DNA from: Paramecium pentaurelia
Taxonomy: Eukaryota; Ciliophora; Oligohymenophorea; Peniculida; Parameciidae
Assembly: GCA_905183005.1 (NCBI GenBank)
Contig: CAJJDO010000028.1
Location: forward strand, 62,001-126,000
Direction of reading: 5' to 3'
DNA length: 64,000 nt
Below, piece after piece: positions 1-10,808 of this stretch. The position numbers and the translations under genes are program-made. The notes under the pieces were generated by a model. That model was given only the letters and a program-made list of their open reading frames with translations. It was not told the DNA's origin and made no database searches. Numbering within the stretch: position 1 is the stretch's first letter; the number at the start of each line of letters is the position of its first letter.

Positions 1-326
1 AGCTGTTCACATGTCAGCCTTGGTTGCTGATTTATGGAATGTTACTAAAAAATGCATCTAAAGAGAATTAAGAAGTTAAGATGTATTAAAATATATTAAT
101 TTTATAAGAACGATCTTGAAATCATTAGAATTAGAACTAAGGCACAATCAGAATACATTATTTCTTAATGTATTTACATATATATCAATTAGAGGGTGAT
201 TATACTATGATTGGAATACAATTATGTGGCAAAGCTATTGAAGAAGCTAAATTAGCTGCTGCTGCTGAAGCATAGGCTGCAGCTGAAGCAGACAAAGCTA
301 AAAAAGGAGATAAAGAATAAAGTTGA
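1..326 (+). CDS. 3' end of an unknown protein, Ala/Glu/Lys-rich tail
   Basis: Only the last 100 codons lie in the window; the reading frame enters at base 2. The visible part is a helical segment (LWNVTKKCIQREL...) followed by a charged tail of alternating Ala, Glu, Lys and Gln that ends at TGA 324-326. An intron of 25 nt at 170-194 is needed to keep the frame. Its acceptor is the second AG of a TAGAG, not the usual TAG. I do not recognise the family. The tail resembles low-complexity coiled-coil ends and says nothing about function. The frame is well supported because TAA and TAG are read as Gln throughout. Confidence 0.6.
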
Positions 327-443
327 TTTATTATTATTAAATATTAATATTACACTAATAATAATTAACTTTGAATTTAAGGTTAATTTTTCTAATAAAA
401 TAATAATTACAATTATACAGTATAAATTAATGTTATTTATTTT

Positions 444-1686
444 ATGAATTATAAACAACTCATCTATTGGGAAAAATAAGGCTATGATTAATTATGTGGT
501 GTGCATTGCATAAACTCTCTATTATAAGGACCCTATTTTAATGAAGTTGATTTAGCAACTATTGCTTAAGAATTAGACAGATAGGAGATTGAATTATTAG
601 GAAAGACAGGTCATCGTTACAAATCATAAAATGTAGCAGAAGATGGTAATTTCTCAATCTAGGTTTTGGCTGAAGCCTTAAAAAAATTAGGAGATTTATC
701 AATTGAATCTGTTGATTCAAAACTCAACTAAAATTAAGACTTGAGGTATTTTATTTTTTTATATAAATTAAGTTAAGAAAGTGGATTTATATGTAATTCC
801 TCAGCTCATTGGTTTGCAATAAGAAAGATTGAGAATATTTGGTACAATTTAAATTCAACGAATAAAAGAGGACCAGAAATAATTAGTGACTTTTATCTAT
901 CTGCATTTTTATTATCAGTAAAAGAGAATGGATATTAAATATTTGTTGTTAAAGGTGTTTATCCTCCACCATAATTAGATGTATTTATTATTTAATCTAT
1001 CTTTATAGAATATCAATTAGAATGATCGTTAAAAAGTGCTTACTGCCTAATACATTAAATAAGTTCATGATAGAAGAGTCAAAAAGAAGAATTATAAATT
1101 GAATATAGGAGGATCAGATGAAGTTGAAATGGAAAAAGCATTAAAAGAAAGTAAAGGAGAAAAATATGTATTTTTAATTTTTCATATTTTTTTAGGAATC
1201 AACAGATGAAGAATTTGAAGAAGAGATTCAATAACCTCAAAAAAAATAATCCACTCCTAAATTTCAAGGATAAGGAATTTAATTTGAATTTTAATAATCA
1301 ATTGTAAATTATCCAAATTTTAACATTGATCCACTAGATGCTGAATATAGATCTATTATACTTATGACAATTGAATAAGTAATAATATTATTAATATATT
1401 GCTAGAAATTTAGTATTTAATTAGAAGAAGGTTTAGTTATTCTATTTTAGTTGCCTGATGGAAAAAGTAAGTAATATACTTTTAGTTATGATGCAACAGT
1501 TGAAGTATTAATAAAATCTATTAAAATTAGGATCTTTATGATTTTATTTTTTATGAAAGTAGATAAACACCTATGAAATTCACTTTAGTTTGTCCAATAT
1601 AAAAGTTATAACTTTTGGATGTTTCATAATAGCTTCTAGATATTGGAATAGATACAATGACTTAAATTATTGTAAGAAAAGAATGA
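444..1686 (+). CDS. Ataxin-3-like deubiquitinase: Josephin, UIM-like and UBX-like domains
   Basis: Cysteine deubiquitinase of the Josephin family; family members trim ubiquitin chains and work with the segregase p97/Cdc48. Spliced length is 368 aa with five introns (27, 28, 28, 27, 26 nt; the first at 746-772). The Josephin domain fills residues 1 to about 175: Gln of EKQG, catalytic Cys in LCGVHC, then His in SSAHWFAI and Asn in WYNLNS, so the Gln/Cys/His/Asn set looks complete. A UIM-like acidic helix (EVEMEKALKES) follows. The last 80 residues read as a UBX or ubiquitin-like fold (DLYDFIFYES, FTLVCPIQKL). Human ATXN3 has no UBX, but Josephin-UBX proteins are known in apicomplexans. There is no long polyglutamine run. 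The start is the first in-frame ATG before the conserved N-terminus. The neighbouring cyclophilin gene lies on the same strand 120 bp downstream. Confidence 0.88.
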
Positions 1687-1806
1687 AATTTAAATTATCA
1701 AACTTCATCACATTATACAAACAAATATTTATTTAGAAGTCTTGTGTGTTTTTAATATAAGCTATAAATTTTTTAATTGAAATATAATTATAATCAATAA
1801 TTTATA

Positions 1807-2417
1807 ATGCTTACTGATTCCTCATTATTTTACAGTTTCAACAAGCAAACTGCTATAAAAGTCTAATTAGTATTTTTGGATATAAAAATTGGTACAGATA
1901 AACCAAAACGAGTCATAATTAAATTGTTTTATGATGAAATGCCAAAAACTTGTGAAAATTTTAGAGCATTATGCACAGGAGAAAAATCTAATCCATGTAT
2001 AATTTCAAATAATTAGAAAAGATGTGAAATTAAATTTTAGAGATGTTCCTTTTCATAAGATTTATAGCAATTTCATGGCACTTGGTGGAGATATCTTGAA
2101 TAAAGATGGCACAGGTTAATGCAGTATATATGGACCAACCTTTAAAGCTGAACCTAAAAGGTTTAAACATGATTAGAGAGGGTTAATTTCAATGTTTAAT
2201 GATGGAAATGGCAATATAGGGTCTTAATTCTTTTTTACTTTTACAGATTGTTCATGGGTTGATGGATTGCATACAGTTTTTGGAAAGATAGTTGAAGATT
2301 ATAGTATATTAGATGAGTTAGAAAAAGGTTTCAATAAATTTATATTATTTAGTTTCATCTACTAATGGAGCACCAAAGAAATTAGTACGTATAGTTGATT
2401 CAGGTGTAATAATGTGA
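1807..2417 (+). CDS. Cyclophilin-type peptidyl-prolyl isomerase
   Basis: Peptidyl-prolyl cis-trans isomerase of the cyclophilin A type; 186 aa after removal of two 25-nt introns. The core begins at VFLDIKIGTDKPKRV and carries LFYDEMPKTCENFRALCTGE, the classic LCTGEK loop. Then VPFHKIYSNFMALGGD replaces the usual FHRxIxxFMxQGGD, so the catalytic Arg is Lys here and the QGGD is LGGD. GSQFFFTFTDCSWVDGLHTVFG keeps the F-F and W-LDG landmarks. Activity may therefore be reduced, but the fold is certain. About 20 residues precede the core and give no clear signal peptide. Start codon 1807-1809 is the first usable ATG. The gene ends tail-to-tail with a decayed MORN gene on the other strand. Confidence 0.88.
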
Positions 2418-2429
2418 AAAAATAGCGAA

Positions 2430-3290
2430 TTAATTTTTTCATTTAATTTTTTTGCCTTCTTACCATTCTCCTTCAACAATCTTCCCATTTTTTAATAAAT
2501 TATTAATCCTCTTCCATGTTATTTATAATAAAACCATACATCCAACATATTTCATTCCATTCTTCCAAAGCAAAGCTCCATATCCATGTTGTTTAAAGTT
2601 AAGTAAATTAATATTTTGATGATCATTACATTCTCTTTATTGAATTCAAATTCATTATTTTAAATATCTAATATTTTCTAATGTACCTTCTTGGTAAAAT
2701 CCATCATATACTTTTCCATCTGGCCATTTTTTAAATACCTTTGCCATTCATCTATTTTTTAAGCCATTGCCCTTCAAAACCTCTTCTATTTGCCCAAATA
2801 AATTTTCAAACACAATTCATTTTATTATCTTAAAACTTGCCCTCATAACTTTGACCATTTGGTTTCGAATATTTACCTACACCTTCCTTTTAATCATTTT
2901 TTAATTCTCCTTCATACTTATTTCCATCAGTCCTGTTTCAAATCTTCTTACATATTATTAGCCTTACTCTCAATCTCCCAATAAAATTCCCCTTTCTATT
3001 TGCCTGATCAATTTACCATTCTTCATCATCTGAGAATTATATTCAATATGTAAAGTATAAAATATTTTGTCCAAATAAATATTTGATTAACTTCTTCTAT
3101 TTTGACTGTACATATAATTCTATCATCATGATAAATATCATTAAATTCATTATTTTTCCATTATCCAATGTATTTTTTTCCATCTTTTCAAATTTATTCA
3201 CTTAATCCCTCTCCTATCTTATTTTTATAAATATTTTGTTATCCATTCTATATAATATTTAGAACCATCAAAAAATTCACATGAACATTT
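2430..3290 (-). pseudogene. Decayed MORN-repeat gene
   Basis: On the minus strand, MORN-repeat fragments occur in all three frames: KYIGQWKNN, then DGNKYEGELKNDQKEGVG, SYEGKFQDNKMN, RGFEGQW, KWPDGKVYDGFYQEG and HGYGALLWKNG. They are interrupted by an in-frame TGA (after NKMNCV) and by shifts. One shift sits in a run of six A between GKGI and KWPDGK, where one A fewer restores the frame. None of the breaks has GT...AG ends of intron size. I read this as a dead relative of the three intact MORN genes in the window. Because a gap-related assembly error starts inside it (base 2880), some lesions could be consensus errors. No start codon could be assigned. Confidence 0.65.
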
Positions 3291-3489
3291 ACTATTTGCA
3301 AATGATTACTAATTGATGTTTTTATTATTATTATCATTTATTTTTTCTAATTAATATTTTTGATGTTATTATTATTAATTATTATAATTCCTTTTCGATC
3401 CTGTACACTTTTAAGTAGGTATCTCGTTTAAACAATATATATATATATATTAAATTATAATAATTCATATTATATTATCATATATATGC

Positions 3490-3757
3490 TCAACCAATAA
3501 CTTCTACAAAAGTCAAAATTGTAATTACCTAATGTGGTTTGTACTACATAAGTTGTAATAACAGCTATAACAAACAATTTTTGATTTGTTGTAACATGTA
3601 TATTTTTAAGGAAAAGGGGGAGCTTTGGTTTAATTGGATTGACTTTATGGGCAATTAAGTCTTTGATTTTGAAGTAAATTGGCTTATTGAAAGGAATAGA
3701 GTATTTAGGATTAATGATTGAAATTAATGGTGGATTGTTTTAATCTGAATTCTCCAT
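3490..3757 (-). CDS. Small one-helix membrane protein of unknown function (copy 1)
   Basis: 80 aa after removal of one 25-nt intron (GTAATTAC...TTTTGTAG). The protein starts MENSDQNNPPLISIINPKYS, has a lysine/proline-rich middle and a hydrophobic stretch KLFVIAVITTYVVQTTL near the C-terminus that could be one transmembrane helix, possibly a tail anchor. I do not recognise a family. It is divergently oriented to the gene starting at 3834/4931. A second, identical copy at 4587-4854 exists only because of the duplication around the N. Confidence 0.6.
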
Positions 3758-3833
3758 AATTAAGGTTAATAATAAAAAATGTTTTTCAGAACTATTAATT
3801 GTTAGCATTTTTAATTATTAATTTTTAACGTAT

Positions 3834-3975
3834 ATGAGTATTTAATTGAGAGTGGAAGGAGCTTCAAAAGATTTAAGAATTATGTATCCAGAACCAGAAG
3901 AGATTCAACTAAACTTCTGTACTTTAATAGATTTAGAATTTACAAGTTTTACAAACAAAGAGGAAGAGATTGTTT
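3834..3975 (+). pseudogene. Truncated 5' fragment of the gene at 4931, made by the duplication
   Basis: Identical to the first 142 bases of the gene at 4931-5683 (MSIQLRVEGASKDLRIMYPE...) and cut off by the N at 3976. It is almost certainly an artefact of the assembly join, not a real broken gene. Confidence 0.85.
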
Positions 3976-3976
3976 N
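3976..3976. other. Single ambiguous base (N) at the junction of the two duplicated copies
   Basis: The only N in the window. It sits exactly between the end of copy 1 and the start of copy 2 of the 1,096-bp duplication and probably marks a contig join. Confidence 0.98.
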
Positions 3977-4390
3977 CACCTTCCTTTTAATCATTTTTTA
4001 ATTCTCCTTCATACTTATTTCCATCAGTCCTGTTTCAAATCTTCTTACATATTATTAGCCTTACTCTCAATCTCCCAATAAAATTCCCCTTTCTATTTGC
4101 CTGATCAATTTACCATTCTTCATCATCTGAGAATTATATTCAATATGTAAAGTATAAAATATTTTGTCCAAATAAATATTTGATTAACTTCTTCTATTTT
4201 GACTGTACATATAATTCTATCATCATGATAAATATCATTAAATTCATTATTTTTCCATTATCCAATGTATTTTTTTCCATCTTTTCAAATTTATTCACTT
4301 AATCCCTCTCCTATCTTATTTTTATAAATATTTTGTTATCCATTCTATATAATATTTAGAACCATCAAAAAATTCACATGAACATTTACT
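3977..4390 (-). pseudogene. Duplicate part of the decayed MORN gene
   Basis: Second copy of the 5' half of the minus-strand MORN pseudogene (equivalent to 2880-3293). It carries exactly the same lesions, as expected of an assembly duplicate. Confidence 0.7.
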
Positions 4391-4586
4391 ATTTGCAAAT
4401 GATTACTAATTGATGTTTTTATTATTATTATCATTTATTTTTTCTAATTAATATTTTTGATGTTATTATTATTAATTATTATAATTCCTTTTCGATCCTG
4501 TACACTTTTAAGTAGGTATCTCGTTTAAACAATATATATATATATATTAAATTATAATAATTCATATTATATTATCATATATATGC

Positions 4587-4854
4587 TCAACCAATAACTT
4601 CTACAAAAGTCAAAATTGTAATTACCTAATGTGGTTTGTACTACATAAGTTGTAATAACAGCTATAACAAACAATTTTTGATTTGTTGTAACATGTATAT
4701 TTTTAAGGAAAAGGGGGAGCTTTGGTTTAATTGGATTGACTTTATGGGCAATTAAGTCTTTGATTTTGAAGTAAATTGGCTTATTGAAAGGAATAGAGTA
4801 TTTAGGATTAATGATTGAAATTAATGGTGGATTGTTTTAATCTGAATTCTCCAT
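4587..4854 (-). CDS. Small one-helix membrane protein of unknown function (copy 2, artefactual duplicate)
   Basis: Exact second copy of 3490-3757, 80 aa, one 25-nt intron, one hydrophobic helix near the C-terminus. In this copy the head-to-head neighbour is the intact gene at 4931, so this is probably the natural context. Only one locus should be counted. Confidence 0.6.
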
Positions 4855-4930
4855 AATTAAGGTTAATAATAAAAAATGTTTTTCAGAACTATTAATTGTT
4901 AGCATTTTTAATTATTAATTTTTAACGTAT

Positions 4931-5683
4931 ATGAGTATTTAATTGAGAGTGGAAGGAGCTTCAAAAGATTTAAGAATTATGTATCCAGAACCAGAAGAGA
5001 TTCAACTAAACTTCTGTACTTTAATAGATTTAGAATTTACAAGTTTTACAAACAAAGAGGAAGAGATTGTTTAATTCTAGCTTAATGAAGTGGTTGCACT
5101 TAAAATTTAAACCTAAGAAGTTATACTCTAATTAGATCCAATAAAGAAAAGATTTATGCTCTAATGTTTAGTATATCCAGGTGAAAATATGGTTTGGGTA
5201 TCATGCATGAATAATTATGTTGTCACAGAGAAATCTTTAGATTATGTTTTAATGGGTAAAAAACCATAATTAGAAACAATAACAGAAGAGGATGATATAG
5301 GTAGTCCAATTAAAAGAAGATCTGGAAAGGAAAATAAACCAATTGGATAAAAATAAATTTATTCTAAAAACATATCTCCATTGAAAACAAAAAGTCCAAA
5401 AAAAAAGGATTAGACTACAAGTACAAGTAAATTATGAAATATAGAAAGGACAAAAAAGAGTACTCTTCGTTAGTCTTAATCTATGGTTTAAACTCCAAAA
5501 TCTCCATTAAAAGGAGACTATGTTGATGCCTTACTTGCTTAGTTGATTTAATAGAATAGTAGAAAGAGTAAATCTAGAAAGAGAAGACCATCAACATCAT
5601 ATCCTTTGAGACCTAAGATAGATAGTGAAGGAATGATTGATAGATAATGGTTAGAAGAGGAAATGATAAATGAAGATTTGTGA
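4931..5683 (+). CDS. Unknown protein, basic Ser/Pro/Lys-rich C-terminal half
   Basis: 242 aa, one 24-nt intron (GTACAAGT...ATATAG) that removes an in-frame TGA. The N-terminal 95 residues look folded (beta-rich, VALKIQTQEVILQLDP, MVWVSCMNNYVVTEK). The rest is disordered, with many SP, SPK and RKS motifs (KRRSGKEN, SPLKTKSPKKK, SRKSKSRKRRP) typical of phosphorylated or nuclear proteins. I do not recognise the family. The start is the first ATG, just after a short AT-rich gap shared with the divergent small membrane-protein gene. Its first 142 bases are also present at 3834-3975. Confidence 0.7.
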
Positions 5684-5804
5684 AATATTTAGTTATATAT
5701 TTAAATACTTTTTACATCAACATTTGTAATTTATATTATAATTTTTGAATCAATAAATTGTATCAGTGATTATGATTATGATTATTAAAATTTCAATCAA
5801 TTTT

Positions 5805-6404
5805 ATGAAATCTAATTCATTATCATCGTACAAAATTCCAAATTCCTTATCTCCACCTAATTTCTCTAAATAATTGATTTTCTAACAAAAATAACTATGT
5901 CTATCAAAAGTTCGAAAATAAATGCAAAATGTTAATGATCCTTTCAACTCTACTTAAATATCAAAAGCTCTTCGTAATTTAGAAACTCAACAATAAAGAA
6001 AGAAGTTATTAGATTCTATTATTAAGTTGAGGGAGTCAAAGAAAATAGAGGATGAGAAATTAAAACAATTTTAAATGTAGAAATTATGGGAAAAGGCAAA
6101 TCATACAAATAGCAAAAAACTTAATACAGATTATTTTTATCATAGGGATTTAGATGATTTTGAATCTATTAAATAACAAAGATTTAGATTTGAATCAGAA
6201 CGAATTGAGAACTTTTATATGAGAAATGAAGGAAATCATCATAATTTACATAGAATTAGTAGTTTAAATTGTTTGACAACTGAATTTGTAAATTAAAGAA
6301 AAATAGTTTAATAAACAACAAGAAGGACTAGAAAACATTTAACTGCATTTTAAAATAAACCAAGAGATCTAAGTAGAAATACTCCAATTATTAATGAGAC
6401 TTGA
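5805..6404 (+). CDS. Unknown Lys/Gln/Arg-rich protein
   Basis: 199 aa, no intron. It starts MKSNSLSSYKIPNSL, then has a charged helical region (RKKLLDSIIKLRESKKIEDE) likely to form a short coiled coil, and ends NTPIINET before TGA. Two ATGs lie upstream in frame (5772 and 5778) and would add up to 11 residues; 5805 was chosen because the added residues are plain AT-rich sequence. No known domain was seen. Its neighbours are also unknown proteins and give no clue. Confidence 0.6.
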
Positions 6405-6486
6405 ATTGATTATTATGTTTACTATAGAGTATTTTAATACAATTATAATTACATAATACAATTAAAAAAATTGATATATAAATAGA

Positions 6487-7377
6487 ATGAATAAAGTCTT
6501 GAAGAAAATCCTTAGATAATATTTATTAGTTGGAAATCAAGTAGAGGGTAAATATCTAATTCCCAGTCCTCCTTCTAGAGTGGCATCACCTTTCATCTTA
6601 TATTTGAATGAGTAATAAAAACAATTAAAATCAGAATTACAATAAAAAGTTGAATAAAGAGATATTATTAAATTGCTTAATCAACATTATAAGCTTAAGA
6701 CTTAAGAAGAAAAATAAAAATATTTTGATTAATATAGAATATCTCTATTGAAATATATGTAAGAAAAGAGAATTTATGATTATACTTTTAAATATAATCA
6801 AAATAATGGAATTAAGAGATTAGAGACAGCTTATGTAACAATGAAAAGAAGTGAAAAAAGGAATTTAAATAATGAATAAATGAGTATTGAATAAATAAGA
6901 GAATAATTTGGTAAATAGTAATTTGAATTGAGTTAAGTAAAATTAATAGATGCTACTCCAGAAGAATTAGAAATTGCTAATCAAGTTTTCAATCTAATCA
7001 CTTTACATTAAATTTAAATAAAAATAAATTGTCAATAATATTAAATACCTGATTTATTCAATTAACCATAATTTAGAAAGAAATGTAAAGAATTTACATA
7101 AAGTTTTTTGAGATCATAAAAATAAGAATTAACATTCTAATAATATTTGATTTAATTCTAAGAAATGAAAGAGGATTAATTGATCTAATATAATAATGAG
7201 TTATAAGAATTAAGTAAAAAATTAAATGATGATCCATCAAATATTGAATTAGCTATTATTTTAAATTTAGATAAACCAAAAAAGAAAGAAGAGAAATCTA
7301 GAAAAAGAAGTGTAAATGTGGATTCTTAAAATAAGTTCTTAAATGTTTTAACTGAATACTTTAAAGATGACCCATGA
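6487..7377 (+). CDS. Gln/Lys-rich coiled-coil protein of unknown function
   Basis: 296 aa, intronless. It is mostly charged helix: QQKQLKSELQQKVEQRDII near residue 40, EEKQKYFDQYRISLLKY, then a C-terminal basic stretch KKKEEKSRKRS. Gln is encoded almost only by TAA and TAG, which is why standard-code ORF finders miss the gene. No catalytic motif was seen. It lies between two same-strand genes with gaps of about 80 and 45 bp. Confidence 0.65.
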
Positions 7378-7421
7378 TTAATATTAAAATATAATATATT
7401 AGATACATATTAATAATAATA

Positions 7422-10076
7422 ATGGGTATTTGTGCAGGAAAGTCTTAATAAAAAGAAAATCTAATGACAGATATAGAATCCATACCTATCTAAACTTAAG
7501 GTACTTTAGAGTTTAATGTGAAAATATCAGGTATTAAAGTTAAGATGGATAATCTGGTATTTTTAATCTAGTGATTATAGTACTATAGCCAGCTGGCAAA
7601 ATATCAATGAAAATAGGTGATTATGGCTAATTTGAAACAGAATGCTCTAAAGAACTTTATGGAAAATTATATGTAAAATAAAGATTTCATCCAATAAATT
7701 TAGTTTAAACAAACTCATGCATTTTAAATGTCTATAACAGAAGAACAATTGAAGAAGCAATATCTAAATGTGACATTGTTGACACCAAATAATGAGAATA
7801 TTGCATCTATTTAAATTAATTTGTTTTTAATAGCAACTGGACCTTAACATATGGATTATGAATATACTGGCCTAATAAATAAGAAACAATAATAAGGTAA
7901 AATAAGCTTTGATTTTAAAATTGCTTAAATAATTAAAGTAAGCATTGTACCTTAATTGATGGAATTTAATATGAATGAACCGTTAATACACTCAGAGTAT
8001 TATTATTCTCTCAAAATGGTTACTTCAGTCTTGTGTTTTTAAAGTGAATACTCAGATGCATTCTTGAATCCTGCCTATTAAAAGAATTTGCAATCGATTA
8101 ATAATAGTGCGTAATCAAAATAATAAGTTATTAAATAAATTGTATACAAATAATGTGGAGTTGAAATGACAGTTGAAGTTCCTCTTATAGAAATATCATC
8201 CTCTAGTATTTAAGTCTGTTTATGGTATAACGAATAGGCCAATATAACTATAAATGCAACATCAGCAATGAGTAAACCTCATTATACTCTTGTAGCTGAA
8301 ACGTATTTCAATTTAAATTAAATCTTTACTTAAGCACTAAATAGTGAATAAGTAAATTATTATAATATTAATCTTTTAGATTTGTGAGAATAATTTAAAA
8401 GTTTATAAGATTTTATATTAATAAGCAAATAGAAGGTTGTGGAATCATGGAGTATTAGAAGGCAATTTGAATTGTAATCTATAAGTTATTATTCCTACAT
8501 ATTTAAATTAATAAATTGTTGGTGTTAGAACAGATAAAGGTATATAATAAGGAAGTAGTGTTGTAAATTCAGGAAAGATGCCAGTTAAAGAAATTTAATA
8601 ATTAAGTTAAGCAGGTCAATAATTATTAGATGTTCAATATAAAATATAAAATTGTTCATCTAAAGATGTAATATTATATAAACTATTAATTTAGCTATTT
8701 TTAAAATCAGAATTGAAGAATTCTCAAGCTCTCTATCTTAGAACTATTTAAAATATATTAAAATAGACTGATAAATAGTCAATCATATGTTTTGAATACA
8801 AATCTTAATAGGATCTATTCAATGCTCAGAAATTATTAATTGAAATAGCTTTAAAATTATTAGAATCTGCAGATTTATAAGAGGAAACAATAAGAGAGGA
8901 ATATTATATATTACTTAAATTAATTTTAAATAGAGGAGAATTAAGTTTAAATTAAGTAGGATTTTCAGAGGAAACAGAAAAAACTAGTGAAAAATTGCTT
9001 AAATTTAAAACCGAAATAGGTCTCAATTATTAATCATTTTTATATAAATGTCTTGGTATTGTATTATAAAAATTGAAATAAAAATCATTGGCTGATAATG
9101 AAAGATCATTTGTTGAACATTTTTTTGCAAGTGCTTATTTTAAAATTCCTGAATTTAGAACTAAAATAATTGAGAGTGTTTAAAGATCTGATGATCCATA
9201 ATTACCTGAATGGAGATCACTTACTAAATAAACTGATGAAATAACCAACAAAGAATTTAATGATTTATTTGATTGGAATAGACACTTTTATGAATATCTT
9301 ACTAAATAACCTAAATATAATGCTAATATCAATAAACTTATGGAAATTATTAATTAAGAAGAATGGCAAAAGAGACTTGGTAAAAGAGGAATAGCATTCT
9401 TCTTTTTTCTTAAAGAATGGTGTGATTTAATTGATATATCAGTTGTAGTCAAACAGAATGTTCCATATCAATAATTACCAGGATATAATGTTTTAATTAA
9501 AGCCATTCTCTTAGAAATGAAAGCCAAAGAACTTAAAAATTATCCAGATATTATGAAAGCTGCCATGTGTTCACTCTTAAATAATTCAAGTCTACTCAAC
9601 ATTGTTATAGTTATTCTCTTTAACAAAACAAATCTCTTTGATTCTGATACTCTATTGAATTGCTTAGAAATCCTCAATTCTTGTTTATAATATCTCTGTA
9701 ATCATAAATTATCAATGCCAACCTCTTTAGATTAATAGTTCTTTTTAAAAGGTATTAGAATGATTCTATTATAATGTGAACATGCTTTCAGTGTTGCAAA
9801 ATGTCTATGGCTTATATATAATAACTATGTATTATTTCCATGTATAATATAAATTAAATAATAGTGGACATAAGGAAAGATATAACAGATTTGCTATTTG
9901 AGAATGTAGCAACTAAGTTTTTTATGCATTGGTCTTTCAATATTAGAATGATTTTCCATCACATTTTACTTTATAGAATATAGCATCTTCATAAATCTAA
10001 TAAAAATTTAAATGAAGAGTATAAATTCATAACTTATTATTTAGGGATTTAATATAAAAATATTAACAATAAGTGA
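7422..10076 (+). CDS. Large C2-like N-terminus / DUF1765-like C-terminus protein
   Basis: 846 aa with four introns (32, 31, 28, 23 nt), each needed to keep the frame. It begins MGICAGKSQQ, so Gly2 could be myristoylated. Residues about 20-150 alternate beta strands in the manner of a C2 domain (GTLEFNVKISGIKVKMDN, GKISMKIGDYGQFETECSK). The middle is all-helical. Near the C-terminus TKFFMHWSFNIRMIF is followed by HHILLYRI; this HWS...R..F...L.YR pattern recalls the uncharacterised DUF1765 family of fungi and protists, although I cannot run a profile search. The family's function is not known to me. Membrane association is inferred from the possible myristate and the C2-like domain. Confidence 0.75.
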
Positions 10077-10248
10077 AGCCAAAAAAACAACATAGTTTTT
10101 TCGATTAAAAGAATTCATCTAAGGCTATTATTGTAATTATTTTAGTATAATATATATATAGTCTGATGTAATTTATATGAAGTTTTTTCGATTTATGTAA
10201 TAAATAGAAGAGGGTAAACAATTATCTACAAATTATTAATAAAATTAA

Positions 10249-10717
10249 ATGATAGAGGAAACACATTTTCATAAATAAATGAAAACTAAATTAATAAAAA
10301 AGAGAATTTAAGATAAAAAAAAAGGTTCATCTGATTAAAATAGTAGCAGTGATGCATAATCATATAGAATTATAGATGAAGATGAATAAGATATTGCAAT
10401 TCCATTATTTACAGGTACTAGTAATGAATTGAAACCTTAAATGAAATTACCAGAAAAAAGATTTGCTGTTACTCAGAATTAATTAAAATATTTAATTAAA
10501 GCTTGTTCTGAATTTGATGAATTAAGATATAAATATTAAAAATGGAAATAATCAGTTATCCCAGTTAATTTTAATTCTTTATCAGAAGATGGTAAATTAA
10601 ATATAATAATAATTAGAAAAAATTAATTTAAATGAAACTTTTAAAGTCCCAGAAGTTAAATTAGCTGTTCCATTAGATGAAAAAGAAGGAAACATCAAAA
10701 ATACTGATGAATGGTGA
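10249..10717 (+). CDS. Small unknown protein
   Basis: 147 aa, one 25-nt intron (GTAAATTA...TAATTAG). Lys-rich start (MIEETHFHKQMKTKLIKKR), an acidic Ser-rich linker, and a central segment KRFAVTQNQLKYLIKACSEF that looks helical. It ends NTDEWW... at TGA 10715. I do not recognise it. About 90 bp downstream, on the same strand, lies the SART1/Snu66 gene. Confidence 0.6.
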
Positions 10718-10808
10718 AATATGATTTTTCCTTTAAATTTATAGAGAACTATATCAAATAATCATAGTTATTATATTAATATTAATTAATATATATATAT
10801 AAATTAAA

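Larger units (their letters stand above)
2880..3975. repeat. Copy 1 of a 1,096-bp direct duplication flanking a single N
   Basis: Bases 2880-3975 recur at 3977-5072 with an exact offset of 1,097. I found no mismatch in the stretches compared by eye. The two copies are separated by one N at 3976. Copy 1 contains the 5' part of the MORN pseudogene, one copy of the small membrane-protein gene and the first 142 bases of the next gene. This is what a collapsed or badly joined contig overlap looks like, not a recent biological tandem duplication. Confidence 0.97.
3977..5072. repeat. Copy 2 of the 1,096-bp direct duplication
   Basis: Same sequence as 2880-3975. Copy 2 starts inside the MORN pseudogene (it lacks the 3' half of that gene) and runs on into a complete downstream gene, whereas copy 1 has the complete left flank. 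Collapsing the two copies would give one normal locus. Confidence 0.97.

Noticed and set aside
252..458. Minus-strand Ile/Phe/Ser-rich ORF
   Set aside because: Low-complexity shadow of the end of gene 1 and its AT-rich spacer; no domain.
3420..3480. TA-repeat as telomere or origin signal
   Set aside because: Short (TA)n runs occur in most spacers here; no C4A2 or C3A3 telomeric units were found in the window.
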